64,000 nt of DNA from Allobosea sp. Tri-44 (GCF_004123845.1 NZ_NBDP01000030.1:310001-374000); one strand, 5' to 3'. Positions 1 to 8,024 are shown, counted from the first letter of the stretch. The notes: generated from the sequence alone by a model not told the origin. Numbers and translations are program-made.

Positions 1-796
1 AGCCGCGGAAGTTGACGCCGTTGCCGAACTTGTTGCGGCAGGTGGTGAAGCGCTTGTCGCAGCCGGCCTGGGCGATGAAGGCATCACCGATCGCGATCGG
101 CTGCGGCGCGGCCTGCCAGAGCTGCAAGACGATCGCGCCGCCATCGGCGCGATGGCTGCGGATCTCGGTGGCGAAGCCAGTGTTGGCGCCCGCAGTAAAG
201 ACCAGCCGGCCGCCGCTGAGGTAGCCATCGCTGTAACCGGAGAGCGCCGGTGCGGTGATTGAGAAACGTCCATCGGTCGCGGCGACTGTTGCCGCCGACG
301 AGCTCGGTATGACACCGCAACGAACATCGCCGAGATCAGCGGAACAGCTCGCAGTGTAGAGCCGGCCACGCTCCTCGTCGAAGGCCTTGCCGAGCCCCCG
401 GACCTCAGCGGTGAAGTTGGTGTCGCTGCGCTTCACCTCGCCGACGAAACCGGTTTCCAGCAAGGTGCGCTGGCTTGGATCGACCCAGTTGACCAGCCAG
501 AGCGCGACCCGGGCATCGTCGTAGAGCCCGCGCGACAAATCCTGCTCGTTGAGCCCGCTCGCCGCCAAGGCTCCGAGCACCTCGCCGCCACCGGTCGCGA
601 AGCCGAGCTCAGCGCTGGTCTCGGCGGCTTCGAGGCCCGCATTCGCGCGGAACAGAATACCGTCGAAAGCAAGATCGCGGTCATGATCAGTGAAGCCGAG
701 CACCACACCGTCGCGTCGGATCAGGCTCCAGCAGCGGCAAAGCGTGGTCGCCTCGCCGGCAGCATGCGTGGCGAGCGCCGGGGAAAGTGTCCGCAT
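1..796 (-). CDS. GTA gp13-like tail hub protein (DUF2163), partial at left edge
   Basis: An open frame starts at an ATG at 794-796 and runs off the left edge (265 codons visible). The N-terminus reads MRTLSPALATHAAGEATTLC and the visible end reads CDKRFTTCRNKFGNGVNFRG, a Cys-rich stretch typical of the C-terminal part of DUF2163 proteins. In the Rhodobacter capsulatus GTA, gp13 is a baseplate hub protein next to gp12, and the order is the same here, 8 bp after gp12. Only a few dozen residues should be missing. gp14 (cell wall peptidase) and gp15 (megatron) would be expected further left. Family assignment rests on N-terminal and C-terminal similarity plus synteny. Confidence 0.88.
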   Translation of the reverse strand, partial: MRTLSPALATHAAGEATTLCRCWSLIRRDGVVLGFTDHDRDLAFDGILFRANAGLEAAETSAELGFATGGGEVLGALAASGLNEQDLSRGLYDDARVALWLVNWVDPSQRTLLETGFVGEVKRSDTNFTAEVRGLGKAFDEERGRLYTASCSADLGDVRCGVIPSSSAATVAATDGRFSITAPALSGYSDGYLSGGRLVFTAGANTGFATEIRSHRADGGAIVLQLWQAAPQPIAIGDAFIAQAGCDKRFTTCRNKFGNGVNFRG

Positions 797-804
797 GGCA
801 AACC

Positions 805-1446
805 TCAGTCAGCGATCTCGACGATCGGGATCTTGGGGATGTCGCCGGCTTCGAAGGCCGAGAGGTCGACCTCGATCGTATCGGTGTCGAAGCGCACCGG
901 AACGTCGAAGGCGAAGCCGGCGCTGACGACAGCGCCGGCTGGCGGGGCCTGGCCGACGGCGAAGGTAATCGCGCCCCTGGCATGGTCGCAGGACACAATG
1001 CCGGGCTGCGCCTGCACAACACCGTCGACCGCGATGAGCACACTCCCGGCCACCGGCTTGGTGATGCGGCGGACGTAAGGAGCATGCAGTCCGCCATAGA
1101 GCTTGCAGAGCTGGAAGACCCGCATCACCCCGTCGCCGACGCCGATCTGCTGGTCGCTCAACGCAGGCGTCGCAGATGGGGCACAGCTCTTCCAGTCGAG
1201 CTGATCGCGCCAGCGGAAGCCGTAGAGCCGGCCGCGACGCTCTTCGAAGAAGGCGACGACCTCAGCAAGCGCATCGAGGGTGCGGATGCCGAAACCGGCA
1301 TCGTAACGTCGCCGTGAATGCGCCCAGCGGCTGTTGCGGACCTCCCGGCCCGAGGCCAGCGTCACCACCTGGGTCAGCCGTTCCGGCCCGCCACGGGCAC
1401 CGCGCGCGATCCCGGTCGGGAAGCGCACCTCATGGAAGCCGCTCAT
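805..1446 (-). CDS. GTA gp12-like distal tail protein (DUF2460)
   Basis: A 213-residue protein beginning MSGFHEVRFPTGIARGARGG, the usual opening of the DUF2460 family (TIGR02217), which forms the distal tail ring of GTA particles. The segment RGRLYGFRWRDQLDWKS (about residues 71-87) is also characteristic. The ATG is preceded by AGGAG about 8 bases upstream, so it has its own ribosome binding site. It sits between the gp11 and gp13 homologues as in other GTA clusters, and its length matches the family. Confidence 0.93.
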   Translation of the reverse strand: MSGFHEVRFPTGIARGARGGPERLTQVVTLASGREVRNSRWAHSRRRYDAGFGIRTLDALAEVVAFFEERRGRLYGFRWRDQLDWKSCAPSATPALSDQQIGVGDGVMRVFQLCKLYGGLHAPYVRRITKPVAGSVLIAVDGVVQAQPGIVSCDHARGAITFAVGQAPPAGAVVSAGFAFDVPVRFDTDTIEVDLSAFEAGDIPKIPIVEIAD

Positions 1447-2063
1447 GCCGGCACTCCTGTCATGTTGCTGAGGGTCAGAGCGCCCGGTTTCCGCGTGCTA
1501 CAGCACGTGCGTATCGCCGCCGAGACCTGCGCCTCGGAGCGGCGAAAGCTGTCGGCGTCAGGCGTCGTGATCTGGACGGTGACGCTGGCCGGACGCCGCT
1601 CGCCGCCGCCGGCAGCCCGTACGCCGAGCTTGCCGTCGGGTCCGCGCGACAAGGGCATGATCGCCTCCGCTCCGCGCTCGCCCATCAGCCCGAGCCCGCG
1701 CCCCATGGCGAAATAGGAAGGCGCCGCGACGACGCCGCCATCGGCGAAGGGCGAGACCGGCAGACCACCGCCGCCACCCTTGCCGCCACTGAAGAGGCCG
1801 GCCAGGCTGCTGATGCCGGAACCGAGCCAACTCGAGATCGCGCTCTGCAGCGGCCTCAGCGCCGATTTCAGCAAGCTCTGGCTCAGCGATGTGCCGATGC
1901 CGCGCAGCACATCCTCGAAGCGCTTGCCCTCGACGATACCGCTGGCGAAGGCCGTGGTGATCGACTTGCCGAAGGCCTGCGACGCCTTGGTCAGGCTCTG
2001 GGTCAGCGTGTTCAGCGTACGAAGACCGCCGAAATCGAAGGAGGGAGAGTCTTCGTCAGCCAT
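1443..2063 (-). CDS. GTA gp11-like short tail tape measure protein, probable 3' frameshift
   Basis: The frame encodes 206 residues from MADEDSPSFDFGGL. It has a Ser/Ala-rich helical N-terminal half, then a Gly-rich stretch (GGKGGGGG) and FADGGVV...RGAEAIMPL, a motif shared by GTA and lambda-type short tape measure proteins. GTA tails are short, so about 200 residues is normal. The last 24 residues look foreign (RTCCSTRKPGALTLSNM). Removing one base near 1511 restores an ending ARAVARGNRAL followed by a stop at 1475-1477. That resembles the usual gp11 terminus and leaves room for the gp12 ribosome binding site. As read, the stop overlaps the gp12 start by 4 bp. The start overlaps the end of gp10.1 by 8 bp. 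Confidence 0.85.
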   Translation of the reverse strand: MADEDSPSFDFGGLRTLNTLTQSLTKASQAFGKSITTAFASGIVEGKRFEDVLRGIGTSLSQSLLKSALRPLQSAISSWLGSGISSLAGLFSGGKGGGGGLPVSPFADGGVVAAPSYFAMGRGLGLMGERGAEAIMPLSRGPDGKLGVRAAGGGERRPASVTVQITTPDADSFRRSEAQVSAAIRTCCSTRKPGALTLSNMTGVPA

Positions 2064-2265
2064 CGATGCGGCCTTTCCAATCGTGATGATCACAGGAAAC
2101 GAGATCCGGATGGGCCTGCATCAGCGCATCCAACGCCGTGCGTGAGGGCCCCTCGACCGCTTGAGGCGGCCGATAGGCCTCGATCGCAGCAAAGATTTCG
2201 CGCGGACTTGCGGCCCAGAAGACATCCGGCGGCCAGCGCAGGCGCGCGAGCCCGAAAGCCATCAC
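2056..2265 (-). CDS. GTA gp10.1-like tail assembly chaperone (DUF2376 family)
   Basis: A 69-residue protein with MAFGLARLRWPPDVFWAASP, the signature of the small phage tail assembly chaperone found between gp10 and gp11 in alphaproteobacterial GTAs. GTG (2265) and ATG (2262) are adjacent possible starts. The same frame is open upstream and encodes AAVPFPWREV just before the GTG, which resembles residues present in homologues, so the true N-terminus could lie further upstream or come from a frameshift out of gp10. It overlaps gp11 by 8 bp. Confidence 0.78.
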   Translation of the reverse strand: MMAFGLARLRWPPDVFWAASPREIFAAIEAYRPPQAVEGPSRTALDALMQAHPDLVSCDHHDWKGRIDG

Positions 2266-2300
2266 CTCGCGCCAAGGAAAAGGGACAGCCGCCGGCGCGC

Positions 2301-2654
2301 CTAGGCCGCCGGCGGCATCGGAGGGCGAGCTTCCGTGCCCTCACCGGCCGGGGCGAAGGTCGCGTCGAGCAGCGCGATCGCCGCGGCGATGGCGCCGTTG
2401 AGCCCGCCGTCAAAAGGCAGCGCCGCAACCTCGTCCGTGGCCAGTGCGCTGCCGGCACCGCGCAGCCCAGCCGCCAGGATCCGGGCGATATCACGGGCCG
2501 AAAGCCGGCCAGCGGCGAAGCGTTCGCCCAGTGCCGGCAAGTTCTCGACCGAGAAAGCATCCTCGAGTTCGGCGAGCGCGCCGAGGGTGAGGCGCATCGG
2601 CAGCGCCCGCCCGTCGACCATCAGGGCAACCTCGCCCCTGTAGCGATTGACCAT
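2301..2654 (-). CDS. GTA gp10-like tail tube chaperone
   Basis: A 117-residue protein starting MVNRYRGEVALMVDGRALPM, with LTLGALAELEDAF at about residues 23-35. This is the hallmark of the gene transfer agent gp10 family (GTA_TIM tail tube assembly). A GGGGAGA ribosome binding site lies 6 bases ahead of the ATG. The end is Ala/Pro-rich. It lies 12 bp after the tail tube gene, the order seen in GTA and siphophage tails, where such chaperones guard the tape measure protein during assembly. Confidence 0.88.
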   Translation of the reverse strand: MVNRYRGEVALMVDGRALPMRLTLGALAELEDAFSVENLPALGERFAAGRLSARDIARILAAGLRGAGSALATDEVAALPFDGGLNGAIAAAIALLDATFAPAGEGTEARPPMPPAA

Positions 2655-2666
2655 GCCGGTCTCCCC

Positions 2667-3077
2667 TCAGGCGAGCGTGAAGGTGAGCTGGCCGGCTGAT
2701 TCCAGCGAGAGCTCGAAGGTGACTTCGGCGGCATGGTCGCCGCGATATTCGAGCGTCGAGAGCTGGAACGGCCCGGTGATCGTGCCAAAATCGGGCACGA
2801 TCACCTGCCAGTCGCGGATCGCGCCATCGAAGAAGATCTGGCGGACCAATGCGTCGGACGCCTCGTCCTTGAAAATGCCGGCGCCGCTGATGCTGGCGCG
2901 GCGCATGCCGGCGCCGGCAAGCAGCTCGCGCCACCGCCCTACCGACTCGGCATGGGTGACGTCGACCGCCTCGGCGTTGAAAGCGATCTGGCGGGCGCGC
3001 AGGCCGGCCACGGTGACGAAGCTGCCGCCGGCATCAGCGGCCTTCAGCAGCAGGTCCTTGCCTTTCTGGGCAGGCAT
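2667..3077 (-). CDS. GTA gp9-like major tail tube protein
   Basis: A 136-residue protein from MPAQKGKDLLLKAADAG. It has the TP901-1/GTA major tail protein pattern: an N-terminal VAGLRARQIAFNAEAVDVTH and a C-terminal beta-rich part ending FELSLESAGQLTFTLA. The ATG at 3077 follows AAAGGA and gives the normal family length; upstream codons in the same frame lack similarity. It would polymerise into the short noncontractile tail tube. It lies 20 bp downstream of the tail terminator gene. Confidence 0.93.
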   Translation of the reverse strand: MPAQKGKDLLLKAADAGGSFVTVAGLRARQIAFNAEAVDVTHAESVGRWRELLAGAGMRRASISGAGIFKDEASDALVRQIFFDGAIRDWQVIVPDFGTITGPFQLSTLEYRGDHAAEVTFELSLESAGQLTFTLA

Positions 3078-3097
3078 GGGCGGTCCTTTCGTGCGGG

Positions 3098-3508
3098 TCA
3101 GAGCGCTTCGGTGACGGCCCGGAAGGTCAGCGTCACGGTTGGCAGATGGGTCTTTGGATCGCGGGCGAGTTTCGAGGACAGCCAGGTCAAATTGACCAGT
3201 CGGTGGCCTTCCGGCGCGAGCGCAGCGCTTTCCAGGCTCGCGACGATCCGGGCCGCCGCCTCGAGCGCCTTGCGCGAGGAGGCGCTCTCCCCTGCCCATA
3301 CGAAGAGGGAGAACTTCTGCTCGCAGCCACGGTCGCTCCCGGTCGACCAATCCTCGGCCGTGACCTCGCCATGGACGACGTAGAGTCCACTCAGGGCGCG
3401 CGGCGGCTCGTCATGAAGGCGGCTCGTTCCGATCAGCGCCGTCAGCCCGGCATCAGCGGACAGATGCGCGTGGATCGCGCGCCGGAGCGGCAGGATGGCG
3501 TCGCTCAT
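3098..3508 (-). CDS. GTA gp8-like tail terminator (DUF3168)
   Basis: A 136-residue protein beginning MSDAILPLRRAIHAHLSADA, the typical DUF3168 opening. Members cap the tail tube at its junction with the head. The ATG overlaps the stop codon of the preceding gene (ATGA, 3505-3508), so translation is probably coupled. Later segments LYVVHGEVTAEDWSTGSDRG and HLPTVTLTFRAVTEAL fit the family's beta sandwich. Length is normal. Confidence 0.9.
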   Translation of the reverse strand: MSDAILPLRRAIHAHLSADAGLTALIGTSRLHDEPPRALSGLYVVHGEVTAEDWSTGSDRGCEQKFSLFVWAGESASSRKALEAAARIVASLESAALAPEGHRLVNLTWLSSKLARDPKTHLPTVTLTFRAVTEAL

Positions 3509-3852
3509 CGGCTCACCTCCTCGACCAGGCAGACCAGGCGCCGGCGGCCGCCATCGGGATCGCCAACCGCGCGGATGTCGAAGATCTGACCACCGTCGCG
3601 TAGCCGCTGGCCTGCATCGACACCCGCGCGCCAACGCAGAGTGATGCGATGGCTCGCTGCCTGCTCGGGCCGCTCGCCGCGCCAGCGCTCATCGCCCGAG
3701 AGCCATTCGACCTGAGCCCAGACCGCGGCGACGGTATCGAAGCTCCGAAGCTGGCCGCCGGCGCTATCTGGCGTTTCAACGGGAGCCTCCAGCAGCAAGC
3801 GTCGCCGCAGCGCGCCGACGGGACGGCGGCCTTTCCCTGTCTCGCGAAGCAT
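3505..3852 (-). CDS. GTA gp7-like head closure / stopper protein
   Basis: A 115-residue protein of the phage head-tail joining family (SPP1 gp16 / HK97 gp7 type). The pattern is GALRRRLLLEAPVETPDSAGG at the N-terminus, then AAVWAQVEWLSGDERWR and HRITLRWRAGVDAGQRL. It closes the connector after DNA packaging. Its ATG overlaps the last base of the gp6 stop codon (3852) and its own stop overlaps the gp8 start, so gp6-gp7-gp8 form a tightly coupled block. Confidence 0.88.
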   Translation of the reverse strand: MLRETGKGRRPVGALRRRLLLEAPVETPDSAGGQLRSFDTVAAVWAQVEWLSGDERWRGERPEQAASHRITLRWRAGVDAGQRLRDGGQIFDIRAVGDPDGGRRRLVCLVEEVSR

Positions 3853-4421
3853 CAGAGCCTCACACGGCGAAAGGGAGCGACGAGCGCGGCGATCTCGGCC
3901 GGCAGCCGCATTGCATCGCGGCTGACCACGTCGCCGCGATGCTCGAACCAGCGGCAGGCGAGCCGCAGCACGGCCTGCCGCAACGGCGCGGGCACCGTGT
4001 CGCGCGTCGCGCCGAAGCCGGCGACGAGATCGATCTCGATCGAAGAACGGGTGCGGCCGGGCGCCGGGATCGGTCCTGAAACCCTGATCAGCGGCGGATC
4101 GGAACCCTCGACCAGTGTCAGCGAGGACGGCGTAACCAGTTCAGCGGCGCCGGCGGCAGGATGAACGCGTGCAGCCGTGAGATTTCGCACTGGCGAGAGC
4201 GGCAAGCGAATCTCGCCGCCCTGCGGCCAGGCGTCGAGCACAATTCGCCAGGCCTGCTCGATCAGGAGACGCCCGGAAGCGGCCTCGATCATCAGCCGGG
4301 CTGCGGTGAGCAAGGTCCCGAGCAGTTCGTCCTCGTCACCCACGATAATCCGCAGAAAATCCTTGGCTTCCGACAGCGAGACCGGCTCGATGCTCGGTGG
4401 CGTCAGGGCGAGCGGCGTCAT
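3852..4421 (-). CDS. GTA gp6-like head-tail adaptor
   Basis: A 189-residue protein from MTPLALTPPSIEPVSLSEAK. The family signature is EPVSLSEAKDFLRI...DEDELLGTLLTAARLMIEAASGR (about residues 11-50), as in phage connector gp6-like proteins (TIGR02215). The start at 4421 is chosen for a GGAGAG ribosome binding site 5-6 bases ahead. It is the first gene of the downstream tail block and is separated from the capsid gene by two opposing protease genes. The 74-bp gap to the protease start at 4496 must hold a divergent promoter, unless transcription reads through antisense from gp5. Confidence 0.9.
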   Translation of the reverse strand: MTPLALTPPSIEPVSLSEAKDFLRIIVGDEDELLGTLLTAARLMIEAASGRLLIEQAWRIVLDAWPQGGEIRLPLSPVRNLTAARVHPAAGAAELVTPSSLTLVEGSDPPLIRVSGPIPAPGRTRSSIEIDLVAGFGATRDTVPAPLRQAVLRLACRWFEHRGDVVSRDAMRLPAEIAALVAPFRRVRL

Positions 4422-4495
4422 GGTCTCTCCTCTCCCGGGTTTGAACGTTGCCGCCAATGCGCTATCGAACCCGGCCCGACAGCGGAGACGGCTCG

Positions 4496-5269
4496 ATGCA
4501 CGGCAGAACGGCGATTGGACTGGCAGTCCTGGCAGCAGCTTTCGCTGCGCCGTGGTCCGCCTCGGCCGTGGTCGGCGGGCGCGAGGGCGGCCCGATCGCG
4601 AGTTCGACCCTGATGGTGCTCAATGCCCGCGGCGGCGTCTGTACCGGCATCGTGCTGTCGCGCCGCGCCATCCTCACCGCCGCGCACTGCGCCGATGCCC
4701 GCGTCGATCTACGCATCCACTGGCAGGACGGCGGCCAGCCGGTGCTGACCGAGCCGGCGGCAATCGCGCTGCATCCGGAGTTCAACGCCAAGTCCGTCGC
4801 GAACCGGCAACGCTCGATCGATCTTGCGCTGGTCAAACTCGCGGCACCACTACCGGCGCGTTTCTCGACCGCGACGCTGGTCGACGGCGCACTGCCGCGC
4901 GCCGGATCGCCGGTTACGCTTGGGGGCTACGGCGTCTCACGCGAAGGCGAAGCGAAGACGACTGGCACTTACCGCTCAGCCGCACTCGCCGCCGTCGAGC
5001 CCTACGGTCCCGGCCGTATCCTGATCTGGGCTGCCGATCCGGCGACCGGCGGCAAGCGGCCGGGCGCCGGCGCATGCCAGGGCGATTCCGGCGGGCCGAT
5101 CGTCGCTGGCTCGGGTGGCGTTGTCGCCGTTTCCAGCTGGTCGACCGGCCCATCCGGCAAGCAATGCGGCCTGCTCAGCCAGGGCGTGCTGGTCGCGCCC
5201 CAGCGCAGCTGGATCGACCGTACATTGTCGGGCTGGGGCGAGAGTGCAGACTGGACCAATGCTCCCTAA
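4496..5269 (+). CDS. secreted S1-family (chymotrypsin-fold) serine protease, GTA-embedded copy 1
   Basis: A 257-residue protein starting at ATG 4496. A signal peptide of about 24 residues ends at Ala-Ser-Ala, followed directly by VVGG, the mature N-terminus expected of S1 proteases. The triad is visible: His64 in LTAAHC, Asp109 in IDLALVKL and Ser198 in GDSGGP. The position equivalent to trypsin Asp189 is Gly (GAGACQGDSGG), so Arg/Lys specificity is unlikely. It should be exported to the periplasm or medium. It lies within the GTA cluster on the opposite strand, divergent from gp6, and is followed 57 bp later by a paralogue. An upstream in-frame ATG at 4448 would add 16 residues ahead of the signal peptide and is less likely. 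Confidence 0.9.
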   Translation: MHGRTAIGLAVLAAAFAAPWSASAVVGGREGGPIASSTLMVLNARGGVCTGIVLSRRAILTAAHCADARVDLRIHWQDGGQPVLTEPAAIALHPEFNAKSVANRQRSIDLALVKLAAPLPARFSTATLVDGALPRAGSPVTLGGYGVSREGEAKTTGTYRSAALAAVEPYGPGRILIWAADPATGGKRPGAGACQGDSGGPIVAGSGGVVAVSSWSTGPSGKQCGLLSQGVLVAPQRSWIDRTLSGWGESADWTNAP

Positions 5270-5326
5270 CGCCCTGCAGACGCGAACAGCACTGGACTGC
5301 GCCGCAGCAAACCATAGACTGAAGCC

Positions 5327-6202
5327 ATGGCAGCGATGACCTCGACCGTGACCTATTCGAAGCGCGCCGCGACCGTCGCAATAGCTTTTTGCGCCGGCCT
5401 GCAGATGACTGTGCCGGCACAGGCCGTGATCGGCGGCGTGACCTCGCGTACGGTCGATGGCGCACGCGCCTCGACCTTGCGGGTCGAGACCAGCCGCGGC
5501 GAGCTCTGCTCCGGCGCCGCTATTTCTTCCGAACTGGTGCTGACGGCGGCCCATTGCCTGATGACCGGCGGTTCGGTGCGCGTGATCAGCCTCGACAAAC
5601 GCTTCCGCAACCGGACGCATATCGTCGCAGCGGTCCTGCCGCACCCGACTTTCGTGCCCGGCACGACGCCGCGCACGCAGCCGGGCGCCGATCTGGCGCT
5701 GCTGCGTCTCGCCACGCCACTGCCGGCCGATATCCAGCCTCTGACGCTTGGCAGCGGGTTGTGGCAGGGCGAGACCGTCACAATGGCGGGTTTCGGCCTC
5801 GCTTCCGAGAACAACAAGAAGACCGCGCGCACTCTGCGCGAGGTGACCTTGGTCAACGCCGGCAACTACACCACCGCCAACACGGTCAAGGTGGCCGTCG
5901 ACACCGAGAACCGCGGCGAGACTCTCGGCGCCGGCGCCTGCCGCGGCGATTCCGGCGGGCCTGTCTTGCGCGGCCCGTCCGGATCGCGTGATCTCGTCGG
6001 CATCGTCTCCTGGTCGAGCGGTCCCCTGAGTTCTCGCGTCAAGATGATCTGCGGCGGCTTCACCGCGATCACCCCGATCAGCGACCACCGCGCCTGGATC
6101 GCCGAGGCGAGCGAGCGCCTGCTCAACTATGGCGACGAGCCGCGGCAGGCGCGCGAGGATGCGCGCCCGAACGCGAGCTACAGCTGGTGGTTCGGCCGCT
6201 GA
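5327..6202 (+). CDS. secreted S1-family serine protease, GTA-embedded copy 2
   Basis: A 291-residue protein (start 5327, or 5336) with a signal peptide ending AQA at about residue 33, then VIGG. The triad is His76 (LTAAHC), Asp122 (ADLALLRL) and Ser209 (RGDSGGP). As in copy 1 the S1-pocket position is Gly, suggesting small or hydrophobic P1 preference (inference). A C-terminal extension after residue 265 is rich in Arg, Asp and aromatic residues and ends YSWWFGR. It converges with the capsid gene, with only 18 bp between the two stops. The two proteases share layout and motifs and probably arose by duplication. Confidence 0.9.
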   Translation: MAAMTSTVTYSKRAATVAIAFCAGLQMTVPAQAVIGGVTSRTVDGARASTLRVETSRGELCSGAAISSELVLTAAHCLMTGGSVRVISLDKRFRNRTHIVAAVLPHPTFVPGTTPRTQPGADLALLRLATPLPADIQPLTLGSGLWQGETVTMAGFGLASENNKKTARTLREVTLVNAGNYTTANTVKVAVDTENRGETLGAGACRGDSGGPVLRGPSGSRDLVGIVSWSSGPLSSRVKMICGGFTAITPISDHRAWIAEASERLLNYGDEPRQAREDARPNASYSWWFGR

Positions 6203-6220
6203 CGCCGCCGAAGCGCGCGA

Positions 6221-7462
6221 TCAGGCCGAGAACTTCAGCCCCTTGATCGCCGCGAAGTCCTGCACGCCGCCTCCGACGCGCTTGGTCGTGTAGAACAGCA
6301 CATGCGGCTTGGCAGAATAGGGATCACGCAGGATGCGCACGCCCGCCCGGTCGACGACGAGATAGCCGCGGCGGAAGTCACCGAAGGCGAGCGAGACCGA
6401 GTCGGTCGCGATGTTCGGCATGTCCTCGGCCTCGACGACCGGGAAGCCGAGCAGCGTCGCTTGGGCACCCGCCGCGGCCGGCGGCTGCCAGAGATACTGG
6501 CCGGTCGAGTCCTTGAACTTGCGCACCGCGGCTTGCGTCTTGCGGTTCATGACGAAGCTGGCGTTCTGGCGGTAGCCGGCCTTCAGCGCATAGACGAGAT
6601 CGACCAGGATGTCGGACGGGTTCGAGGCTGCGAAGGCGCCGGCGACTCCGGTCTTCAGCGTGCCGAGATTGCCCCAGCTCCAGCTCGCATCGGCGATGGT
6701 CGGATAGGCGAGGAAGCCCTTGGGCTTGTCGACGCCGTCGCCATTGACGAAGGCCGCCCCCTCCTGCTCGGCGAAGGCGCTCTCGACCTCCTCGGCGATC
6801 CACTGGTCGATGTCGACGATGGCATCGTCGAGCAAGGTCTGCGTCGCCGCCGGCATGGCATAGAGCTCCATTGCCGGGAAGGAGAGCTCGGCCAGGGTCG
6901 GCGTGCCGCTCTGCGGACGGGCCGCTGTCTCGGCGACCCAGCCAGAAGCCGGGCCGGTGGTCGAGAACGCTTTCTTGTAGGTGCCGGACGAGATGGTGCG
7001 GACTGTCGCGATCGAGCGGATCGGCGACACGGTCGTGAGGCGGCGCAGGATCTCGCCCTCGACCGTCGACGGCGCCAGATAGCCGCCATCCGGACCGGAG
7101 CCGGCCGAAAGCGCCTTGGCTTCGAGCCGCTTCAGGCCCGTCGCCTCGCCATGGCGGACATAGGACGCGAAGGCCGCCTTGTGCTCGGCAACGACCGGGT
7201 CGCGCTCCTCGCTCGCGCCCAGCACCGGGCGACGACTGTCGAGGCTCAGCCGGTCGATCCGGCGACGGGTCTCGTCGAGCGCGTCGTCGAGACGGGCCAG
7301 CTTATCGCCGGTCAGGACGTCACCGCCCATACGGGTCTCGAGCTCTGCCAAGCGCTCGTCATTGGTGGAGCGATAGGCTTCCAGCGTGTAGCGCAGATCG
7401 TCATAGGCGGCGGCGATCTCGCCGGTTGCCTTGGTCTCGGGAGCCTGGTTCAACGCAGTCAT
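6221..7462 (-). CDS. GTA gp5-like major capsid protein (HK97 fold)
   Basis: A 413-residue protein starting MTALNQAPETKATGEI, preceded by AGGAG 8 bases upstream; a longer frame to 7507 lacks a good site. The N-terminal coiled-coil scaffold region (about residues 15-90) precedes a mature domain with GGYLAPSTVEGEILRRL and ends CDFAAIKGLKFSA-like, as in phage_cap_E/TIGR01554 HK97 capsids. gp4 protease would remove the scaffold segment. It lies 37 bp after gp4. Downstream, tail genes resume only after a 1.8-kb interruption by protease genes on the other strand. Confidence 0.95.
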   Translation of the reverse strand: MTALNQAPETKATGEIAAAYDDLRYTLEAYRSTNDERLAELETRMGGDVLTGDKLARLDDALDETRRRIDRLSLDSRRPVLGASEERDPVVAEHKAAFASYVRHGEATGLKRLEAKALSAGSGPDGGYLAPSTVEGEILRRLTTVSPIRSIATVRTISSGTYKKAFSTTGPASGWVAETAARPQSGTPTLAELSFPAMELYAMPAATQTLLDDAIVDIDQWIAEEVESAFAEQEGAAFVNGDGVDKPKGFLAYPTIADASWSWGNLGTLKTGVAGAFAASNPSDILVDLVYALKAGYRQNASFVMNRKTQAAVRKFKDSTGQYLWQPPAAAGAQATLLGFPVVEAEDMPNIATDSVSLAFGDFRRGYLVVDRAGVRILRDPYSAKPHVLFYTTKRVGGGVQDFAAIKGLKFSA

Positions 7463-7499
7463 GGAATCTCCTGTGGTTTTTGCGGTTTGAGTGCAGTTT

Positions 7500-8024
7500 T
7501 CAGGCAAAGGCGACGTGGCTGGGCGGGCGCAGCGCCTTGACGGCGCTGACCCGGGCCTGCGGCAGCATCGGGAAGGTGACGAGCGAGATCTCCCAGAGAT
7601 CGACCTTCTCCAACCGGCGCAGGCCGGTGCGGGGCTCGCTGCGGGCGCGCTGCGAGCGGAAGCCGATCGAGAGCCCGTCGACGGCGCCGTCGCGCATCAG
7701 CGCATGCAACTCGCGGGCACGGGCCACGGCAAGCGAGAGCCGGCCACGGACATAAAGGCCGCGCGAATCCTCGCGCAGCTCGAGCCAGCGCCCGATCGGT
7801 TCGGTTGGATCGTGCTGCCACAGCATCCTGATGCCGGCGGCGCCACGGCGGGCGAGACTGTCGCGGAACGCTCCTGGCTCGACCACGTCCTTGCCGAGAT
7901 CGGCGACGCGGAACAGGCTGGCATAGCCCTCGAAGGCGCCGTCCGGCTCGATCCTGGCCAATGGCTGCGCCAGGAATTTGGCCTCGCGCGCCAATGCCGG
8001 ATGGCGGGTTGCGGCAGCTCTCAT
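7500..8024 (-). CDS. GTA gp4-like prohead maturation protease
   Basis: A 174-residue protein of the HK97 prohead protease family (peptidase U35/S78). GYASLFRVADLGKDVVEPGAF, LWQHDPTEPIGR with the catalytic His, and GLSIGF with the catalytic Ser are all present, followed by DLWEISLVTFPM. Its job is to cleave the capsid scaffold domain. The ATG overlaps the stop of the preceding small ORF (8021-8024). A run of residues at the C-terminus, VKALRPPSHVAFA, ends the protein just before gp5. Confidence 0.93.
   Translation of the reverse strand: MRAAATRHPALAREAKFLAQPLARIEPDGAFEGYASLFRVADLGKDVVEPGAFRDSLARRGAAGIRMLWQHDPTEPIGRWLELREDSRGLYVRGRLSLAVARARELHALMRDGAVDGLSIGFRSQRARSEPRTGLRRLEKVDLWEISLVTFPMLPQARVSAVKALRPPSHVAFA

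Noticed and set aside
1176..2699. A 507-codon plus-strand frame across GTA gp10-gp12
   Set aside because: Opposes several recognised GTA genes; composition (Arg/Pro/Ala) is that of a shadow frame.
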